A DNA stretch of 64,000 nucleotides from Misgurnus anguillicaudatus (Eukaryota > Chordata > Actinopteri > Cypriniformes > Cobitidae). The first letter of the stretch is position 1, and each line of letters begins with the position of its first letter. The DNA is taken from the NCBI RefSeq assembly GCF_027580225.2, contig NC_073346.2:7714001-7778000 (forward strand), in the 5' to 3' direction. The notes beneath the pieces were generated by a model. The model searched no databases and had not been told where the DNA came from. It worked only from the letters and a program-made list of their open reading frames with translations. Shown here in pieces: positions 57,351-64,000 of this stretch. Position numbers and translations under genes: made by a program.

Positions 57351-58070
57351 AAGGTACCTACACTCCAGCACAAATGACAAGGGTTCCAGAGGATGGCTCA
57401 GTGGCGACTGACATTTAGCAGGCACGTGTTCATATCACTTTAATGTTGATAAAAATTGCTTGTAATGTCTCTATAATACATCATGTTTCATATCTACAGT
57501 TGCCAGATGATATTCTCCAGAGGATCCTTGTCTTTGTTGTTCTAGAAGACGCCTGGTCTGCAATCCTTAGGCTGGCTTTAACATGACAGAGATTCAACAA
57601 CATTGACGGCCAGGAGCATTTTTAGCAGGAGGCACACTTCAGCTGCCTTAATAGTGAGTTCAATAAGTGTGGTTGCCCCATCTTGTTTTTTTTTTTTTGT
57701 GGGTAGATAACAATTAGGCTATGTTAATCACACTTCCTTTCATTTCCCTAATTTGACACTTTTGAAAGTTAAAGATTTGTTAAATTATTGTTTAAATGAA
57801 TGTGCTGTTATGGTTGTGTTTTGATACCGAACAGTTGTAGTGAATTGGAATAGGCTCTCATAGAGACACTGTTAAATGTTTAGAAAACCGTACTCCATCT
57901 CTAGGTACAGCTGCCTTCAATGCTGCCAGTTTTAAAAGACTATGTAGCTGGCTTCTGGGGAAATGGACAATGTGGTAGTGCTTTTGGGGTTTTACTCCTT
58001 AGATTACCACCCTGGCTACTGGGATTGCTTCATAGACAGAATAGTGCTGTGTGGGTGTGTGTGGCTTTAC
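57351..58070 (+). pseudogene. F-box-like multi-exon relic
   Basis: After an acceptor CTACAG at 57,500 the frame reads LPDDILQRILVFVVLEDAWS, then a stop, then QRFNNI: the layout of an F-box (L-P-D-x-I-L...L-x-x-x-R-x-F). A possible donor GTGAGT follows near 57,650. Another acceptor CTCTAG at 57,904 precedes TAAFNAASFKRLC, and later YHPGYWDCFIDRI. A first block at 57,351-57,417 (TYTPAQMTRVPEDGS) could be an upstream exon. F-box proteins recruit substrates to SCF ubiquitin ligases. The parent gene is not recognised. Confidence 0.4.
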
Positions 58071-58299
58071 TTTAACACTTGTGGTCATGTACAGTTCATG
58101 TGTGTTGTTTATATAGTATAAGATGTTTTTTGTTTTTACTCAAAAACAGCAAAAATTTGTTAAATTGTGGATTCTTCATTATTTCACTGTTGCTGATTTG
58201 TATATCCTTGCAAATGTCAACTTTTTACTGAAAAGTAAAGTTCTTAATTACAATAGTATCTCATTAGTCAATTTATACATGGTTTAAATACCCATTAGA

Positions 58300-58620
58300 T
58301 ATTAGATTAGATTTAACTTTATTGTCATTATGCAGAGAATGAGTACAAAGCCAATGAAATGCAGATAGCATCGAGTTTCGTTGCAAAACGAGATAACTCA
58401 GTTTTTTAAATTTTTCAGAAATCTCATTTTTTGGTTGTGCATTCTAAATAATATCAATTCAACTGCAGTTGTTTTGTTTTGATTTAAACCTTCAAAACTT
58501 AAAAAATACAGCTAAGTAGCACCATAAAACAAAATAATAACATGATAACATAATAATAAAAATGTTTTGACAAAAATGTTAAAAATGGATTTATCTCGTT
58601 TTGCAACGAAACTTTTCATA
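58300..58620. repeat. Inverted-repeat element fragment with LINE-end insertion
   Basis: GTTTCGTTGCAAAACGAGAT (58,376) and ATCTCGTTTTGCAACGAAAC (58,592) are inverted, ~200 bp apart. 58,308-58,370 (TTAACTTTATTGTCATTATG, CAATGAAATGCAG) looks like a common fish LINE 3' end. The part 58,497-58,620 recurs at 1-90. Confidence 0.55.
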
Positions 58621-58921
58621 TGTACATTCCGAACAGCAGCAATGTATTGACAGTGATAATAAATAAATAAAGTTGGTTGTGTGTACAATAGTATTATTAA
58701 CAATATATTCTATGCAAAATATCTGTAGTGCAATAATATTTTATAGAATATATGTGCATGCAATGTCTGTTAAAAGGTTCACCCCATACTTTAATATTTT
58801 CAAAAAAAAATTCGAAATTGTCACATCTGTAATTCTATTTTTTCCTCATAAATGTGCATACAAATTGTTAAATAAATATCATGTTCATTAAAGAGCCATT
58901 TTTCCCCAATTTTTTGGGGTA
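58621..58921. other. Unassigned AT-rich sequence
   Basis: Nothing supportable before the LTR. Confidence 0.4.
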
Positions 58922-58925
58922 TTAT

Positions 58926-60624
58926 TGTCACGGAGTGACTTTTACCGGCGGAACGAAAAGGGCGACGATCGTTCCGCCCGGATGGATTTTAATGCAACAC
59001 CAGGCCGGTTCCGGCCAACTCCGGGCAAAACAAATCAAGTGATATGAATATCAGGTGTGTAAATCGAGTGTGGCGATTGATGATTGGGTGTTGGAGAGGA
59101 GAGGAGGCCCATAAAAAGGCCGTGGAAGAAACAGAAGGGAGCAGTTGTTTCGGAGGTCCTGTTCCGCAGCTCGCGCTGGGAGGCCGCTGGGATGCGGTGA
59201 AAAGGGGACGGGTGAACGAAAGCCAGAAGCTGAAGCCTTGAGTACAACGAGGGTCTGTACAAAGAGAAGCCAATGGCAGATGAAATGTAAACCTTCAAAG
59301 GAGGAGTCGTAAAGCCCCGTTGATCCGGCGGTCTCAAAGAAGCGAAGAGGAGAGAGTACGGGGCTGAAGAGACGAGATTTGTGGAGAAGTTTAATCCGGC
59401 GGATGCTGCGGCAAGACGGAACTGGCTGTTGTGTTTGGAGAGACGCATTGATGTGGATTAGCAGGCTGGGCATGAAACGCAAGACGGAGAAATTAGACTG
59501 CAGTATAACCAAGCTAAGTGTAATAATTCATGCATCTATGAAGTGACTGTTATCGTTGTGACTGTGTGTTAGAAGAACACAGGAAACGGAGTGGCAGGGA
59601 GAACTTACCACCGAAGCACTCGATGTATGTGAAATCTTGGATGCAAGAGAAAGGGAAGTAATCAGTGTTTAAAGGAACATTGTGCTGTGTTTGGAATTTG
59701 TTCTGCTGTTGCCCTGCTATACTGCTGTGTGTTAATACTGTCAGCTCAGTTCATCTCTGTTATTTCAAAGTGTTGGAACCCAGTGAGAAGAGGAAGGAGG
59801 AGCTTAAGGATCGTGACATCCACGTTACATTCCAGCTGTCCTCTGTCCCAGTCATCTGTCTATTTCAGGGCTACAGGCTCGGCCAAAACGATGTGACACT
59901 GACCCTAAGTCACTATGAGTGTGTGGAGTACTGTGGGTGAGTCTTTTTGAAGCATGTACACATGGGCATTTGTAGTGCTGTACTGATGTCTGTGTTGTCA
60001 GTGATCACTTCTTAGGCTGACGAAAGAGCCCTGTAATCGAAGAGTGAAGTGGTGACGCTGGGCGGCCACTCTATTATACCTACACGACTGAGACCTGTCG
60101 ACCTCCCTCCTCGCCTGGAGTGGCGTTGTGGCTGTGGAGAGTGCCAGCCAACGCCCGGAGCCCCGTGTATCTCCCTGTATGCCCAAAGCCAGGAACTGAG
60201 CAAATTCACCTGTGTATCCCCCTGTATGCCCGAAGCCTAGACCCCAGTGTACTCACCTGTATACTCGCCTGTACGCCCAAAGCCCAGAGCCAGTGTACCT
60301 CCCTGTACACCCACCTGTGTGCCCAGAGCCCAGTGTACCTACCTGTATACTCACCTGCACGCCCCAAAGCCAAGACCCCGGTGTACTTACTTGTAGACTT
60401 CCTTGCACCCCGACCTGAATGCCCCTCCCCTGTGTGTGCCCAAAGGGTGAAGACTTTTTAGTATTTAAATCCCCCCTATATTGTTTTTAAATATTTAATA
60501 AAACTTGTTACATTTTATTTTCTTTGTTTGTCTGGTCATTGGGGTGTTTTGGGACCTCCTCGGGGTGGAAACGGAAGGAGGAGCGTGACTCGCCACAGGG
60601 GAGGTCCGCTTCTCACCTGTGACA
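58926..60624 (+). mobile_element. Solo LTR, complete copy, 1,699 bp, TSD TTAT
   Basis: Starts TGTCACGGAGTGAC and ends TCACCTGTGACA (TG...CA). The 4-bp TSD TTAT is at 58,922-58,925 and 60,625-60,628. CCCATAAAAAGG at 59,108-59,119 is a TATA box and AATAAA is at 60,497-60,502, giving U3-R-U5 order. The R-like part includes repeats of CCTGTATGCCC/CCAGTGTAC. A 91-codon frame at 59,665-59,940 has no recognisable domain. No internal retroelement sequence is attached. Confidence 0.75.
60160..60430. repeat. Irregular tandem repeat in the complete LTR
   Basis: Units of about 40-60 bp share CCCAGTGTACCTACCTG, TATACTCACCTG and GTACGCCCAAAGCC, related to the minisatellite of copy 1 but unequal in length. 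The array was probably shorter before the expansion in copy 1. Confidence 0.8.
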
Positions 60625-61048
60625 TTATTGGGTCTGGTTGTGCCTTTTAATTTACAGAATTCCTATAGCGTAAGTTGTCTCCCAAAACCAGTGTCCTTTT
60701 TTGTCACATCCAAAACACATGCATGTTACAGTACACTCATCTAATATGGAAACTTGAGTATAGATGATTTATATCTGTTGTCTGGACTCTTATCATAAGG
60801 TGATGTCAACTCCATAGCTTAAAATGCAAGATTCTGATTTAGTCCTAAATTACTTTTGTTTTTAGTTTTAATATAAATGTATTTAATGTTTCATTTGATG
60901 TTCACAGCTGAATATCACAACATAATGTTTACTTTATAAAAGTATCACATAACAGTTCATTACTTGCATACAAATTAGTTTTAAAGGTCACATATTTCAA
61001 GGCTTTTTAGGGTTATATTTTAGGTTATGATGTCCTTAAGAATATATA

Positions 61049-61921
61049 CCGTAAAACTTCAAATAATAGCCCGGGCTTTTATTTTCCCAAACCTATCATC
61101 ACACCAGGCGTCTAAAAGAGACAGGCGTCTATAGGAGACAGGCTTTTAATTTAATTGTTCCAGCATGACAGCAGGAGGTTACCACATATTACGTTTTATT
61201 TTTAATTTTAATGTGTTTAACAAATTAGTTTGTGTAATAACAACAGTCTTAAATTATTGGCAGTATAAATAAAGCAAACAATGATATGTTTTTTTATTGG
61301 TTGTTGCGTGAAATCTTACCCAGATACAACAGTGCTATTTTCTGATTGGCTATTGTGTAGCCTCTTTCTTTTTTTTGTATTGGCTCGCTCGACTAGAACT
61401 CTTGGGAAGACGGGCTTGATAGAGAGAGAGAGCAGTGCGGCCAGATACATTTTAGGCGCTGCAGCATATTAAATATGATAAATAGTGTTTCCGAGTGAGA
61501 AATAAAATGTGTGGCGGGAGTGCATGCATGACAAAAGACTGAAAGCTCGGCTATAATCAGCGGCCTCAAAACACTACCGGCCCATCGGGAAAAGTCCTGA
61601 CTTTTCCGATTGCCACTTCGCTACTGTCATCATCACCTCAATCCTGGCGACAAAGCTTGTTGTGTTGTCATAGTGATGAGTAAAGGAACGACTGCGTCTG
61701 TCACGTGACATCTACCGGTAAGCAAAAAAAACTTTAGCATGTTCAATCTGCACCACAGAACTGTCTTAAACAGACTATCTGACGGGTTTTAGAAGATTAA
61801 ATACAACCCGAAACTAAAAAACAGACCAGGCCTTTATTTGAGGCAGGCGTTTATTTACCCAAACCTGTCGTCACACCAGGCGTCTAAAAGAGAAAGGCGT
61901 CTATTATTTGAAGTTTTACGG
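61049..61921. mobile_element. TA-flanked element with CCGTAAAACTTC ends
   Basis: CCGTAAAACTTCAAATAATA at the left, TATTATTTGAAGTTTTACGG at the right, exact inverted repeats, with TA on both sides as in Tc1/mariner-type insertion. Sub-terminal CACACCAGGCGTCTAAAAGA occurs in both halves in the same orientation. 873 bp, non-coding. Confidence 0.8.
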
Positions 61922-62339
61922 TATTTGCAGTTTAAGTGCCAAAAACAAGCTTTATGTATTTTTCACAGCACCTCTTTCAGGAGCTCTGCTAAAAACAGGT
62001 CATTTTGGCCTGTAATAAGTAATATTCATGAACCTCTCTTCTGATAGGCCTGTGGTTTTATGAGTGAAATACGCCGTTGAAATAACGTTACCCATGGAAG
62101 TATACAAGTGTTAGTTTCTGTACACTAATACATGTTAAGTTAGTAAATCGACAGACACAGAGACTAAGAGATTTTAACCTTACCATGTTTAACTCAATAA
62201 ACAAACCAACAGGGCCAGTGTCTGTAACTTAAAAAAACAAATGTCTGACTTTCAACAGATATTCTACCAAAACCGGTGGCTACCAAAGACTTTAACGTTA
62301 CAAAACAACACGTAAGCATCTAGTTACGTTAGCATTGCA

Positions 62340-62910
62340 TAACTGTTTACACAAAATAACCATGGTTATGACAACCATGGTTTTCAAAAATCATAGTTAA
62401 ACCATGGTTAATGTAGTAAACAATGGGTTTGCTGATATAGTAATCAATACGCCAAAAAACCATGGTTACTACACTTTTACCACAATAAAACTATGGTTAA
62501 TTTTCGAAACGGATATAATTTCAGTTTTCTCTGGCTCCAAAATGTAACGTAAAAACTGCATGATAAGTCGTATGCGATTGTCTCGTGCACCTCTTAAGTA
62601 ATTAGTAGTAAATTGATTAGTAGTAAATCAACATCAGCTGCTTTCAGAACCGGCAACCGGCAGCTGGTTCTGAAAGCAGGTGATGCCGCTTTACTACTAA
62701 TCAACGAGATGCCCCTTATGAAAATTAACTATAGTTTTATTGTGGTAAAATTGTAGTAACCATGGTTTTTTGGTGTATTGATTACTATAAGCAAAACCAT
62801 AGTTTTACTACACTAACCATGGTTTAACTATGGTTTTTGAAAACCATGGTTATTTTGTGGTAACCATGGTTTTAACTGTAGTAAAACCATGGTTAATTTT
62901 CTTAAGGGGC
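62340..62910. repeat. Long palindrome rich in CCATGGTT
   Basis: Arms 62,350-62,515 and 62,715-62,910 are inverted (AACTATGGTTAATTTTC / GAAAATTAACTATAGTT, ACCATGGTTACTACA / TGTAGTAACCATGGTT). The centre is CAGCTGCTTTCAGAACC / GGTTCTGAAAGCAGGTG. CCATGGTT or AACCATGG occurs more than ten times. Confidence 0.85.
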
Positions 62911-63584
62911 ACGTGACAATCGCGTGCAAGTTATCGTGCAGCCCTATTTAAAATGTACTTACAGGTTGTGGATTTGAGGTCAGACCCAACAAAGTAAGGA
63001 CTACAACATCTTTGATGAGTCCTGGAGAAACCAGCATTGAACTGCCACACTGAAGCAGTCACGAGTGAAATGTTTAGAACAGACGATTAAAGTTGAACTA
63101 ATTGTTGAGGAATTTCTGAATAAATGAACATTGTTCTCGTATATTAATGTTTGTCAGAAGCCTGTGCAATGATTTAGTTTCCTGACATCTATCAATTGAA
63201 CAGCAGTTTCTCACATGGTGTGATATTAGGGGTTTGTTTGGCAAAAAGGGGGTGGGCGCTGGACTGTGTTTTGGTGAAATAGCAACTTTACGGAAATACA
63301 AATGAACTGTTTTAACCGTTTTAGCTACTTCAAGCAGGCTGTGTGCATTTGACTCTTAAATGACACTGAAACTTTGAAACTTATATGGTACTTGCATAGC
63401 TCCTAGACCTCAGTTATCATGAAAAAAGCCACAAAATTTCAGATTTGACAATATGTGACCTTTAATCCAAATAGCACACGTGTGCTGAGTGAGCAATCAG
63501 CAGTCTGTAATCAGTCTGCCTCTACGGTTTTCTGAATTCTAGAGATTTTATAGCCACGTCACATTCAACTTTGATGGCACTTAA

Positions 63585-63943
63585 TCGAAGCAATGGCAAA
63601 GCAGGCGGGCTGGGCACATGGATCGGCGAGCAAGGCAGAGTGATATATAAGACGTTGTGCTTGGGAGAAGGTGAGGATGACTCAGTTTTAGATAAATTTG
63701 CCAACTGTGTAAGCCGAGGAAAAATAAGAAAATAGTCAGGCACCATTTTAAACAAAAGAGTCACTTGAAGGCATTGATAACTTTATTGATAAGTATTCTG
63801 ATTTAGATTACATGTTAACTGATGTGATAATCGCAGATGTCAGAGAGAAGCACATCCAAGAGAGACTCCTAGACAAAGGAGAAGATTTAATGCTACCAAA
63901 AGCATTTGAAATTGCCCAGCAGTTTCAACGATCACAGTCGTAA
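63585..63943 (+). pseudogene. Ty3/Gypsy-like Gag relic
   Basis: Reads LGTWIGEQGRVIYKTL, EDDSVLDKFANC, then, after frame changes, DVIIADVREKHIQERLLDKG and LPKAFEIAQQFQRSQ to a stop at 63,941. This matches the capsid-region pattern of fish Gypsy Gag (W-I-G-x-x-G-R-x-I-Y; I-x-D-x-x-x-x-x-R-E-R-L-L; A-x-x-I-A). Several stops. The rest lies beyond the window. Confidence 0.65.
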
Positions 63944-64000
63944 TAGAAGAAGGAATCTCTAGTGCAAGCAGTAAAAGTGAAAGCAAAATACCAAATTGCA

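Larger units (their letters stand above)
60985..63461. mobile_element. TTAA element, ~2.48 kb
   Basis: AGGTCACATAT at the left and ATATGTGACCT at the right are inverted and each is flanked by TTAA (60,981-60,984; 63,462-63,465). It has no transposase frame. It contains a TA-flanked MITE-like element and a long CCATGGTT-rich palindrome. Confidence 0.75.

Noticed and set aside
59665..59940. 91-codon frame inside the complete solo LTR
   Set aside because: No domain, and the matching part of LTR copy 1 (around 1,450-1,550) does not keep it open.

Overview
This window reads as intergenic DNA from a teleost fish, most likely a cyprinid close to zebrafish. It is AT-rich. I found no intact host protein-coding gene, no rRNA and no convincing tRNA gene. 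Most of it is transposable-element (TE) sequence: palindromic MITEs with 8-bp target-site duplications (TSDs), TTAA-flanked palindromes, Tc1-like, PIF/Harbinger, CR1/L2-like LINE, Ty3/Gypsy and solo-LTR remains. The species call is inference from repeat content, not from a gene.

Layout. 0-3.4 kb: a Tc1-like transposase relic split by a 214-bp hAT MITE, then an LTR-like element with a 46/47-bp minisatellite. 3.8-4.8 kb: two small MITEs with exact 8-bp TSDs. 7.8-11.6 kb: a three-level nest, in which a solo LTR (TSD TTCAT, minus strand) holds a palindromic DNA element, which holds a nearly full CR1/Rex-like LINE with one stop codon. 12.8-17.2 kb: a TTAA palindrome half, two DNA transposons carrying relics of a RecQ-like helicase, and two near-identical LINE fragments. 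17.75-20.0 kb: a 2.26-kb foldback element with inverted satellite arms and a second foldback inside it. 21.7-23.3 kb: TE ends and a THAP-domain relic. 23.3-25.9 kb: a repeat-poor stretch. 26.4-29.6 kb: a two-gene Harbinger relic (MADF/BESS gene on plus, DDE transposase on minus), then a 1.07-kb Harbinger-type MITE.

31.8-35.9 kb: a hAT-like element with a perfect 36-bp hairpin, a foldback, and a ~0.7-kb palindrome. 38.0-43.6 kb: an L2-like LINE cut at its endonuclease SDH motif by a 4,988-bp hAT-like element, which itself contains at least four further repeats and a coding exon with visible splice signals. 43.7-45.6 kb: a Ty3/Gypsy chromovirus relic that lacks reverse transcriptase and has a tandemly duplicated chromodomain segment. 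46.1-48.6 kb: a ~33-bp minisatellite, open in several frames, cut by a 1,089-bp hAT with exact TSD. 50.1-51.2 and 58.9-60.6 kb: two more LTRs of the 3-kb family. 51.5-52.2 kb: a hAT whose empty site is preserved at 17.4 kb. 55.2-58.1 kb: LINE and hAT transposase relics and an F-box-like gene relic. 61.0-63.5 kb: a 2.48-kb TTAA element with two nested elements. 63.6 kb: a Gag relic.

The coding relics do not form a pathway. The most unusual signal is in the three related LTRs: their internal tandem arrays differ in unit length and sequence, yet all repeat a motif equal or close to the 5' end of U1 snRNA (ATACTTACCTG), which is a consensus 5' splice site on the opposite strand.
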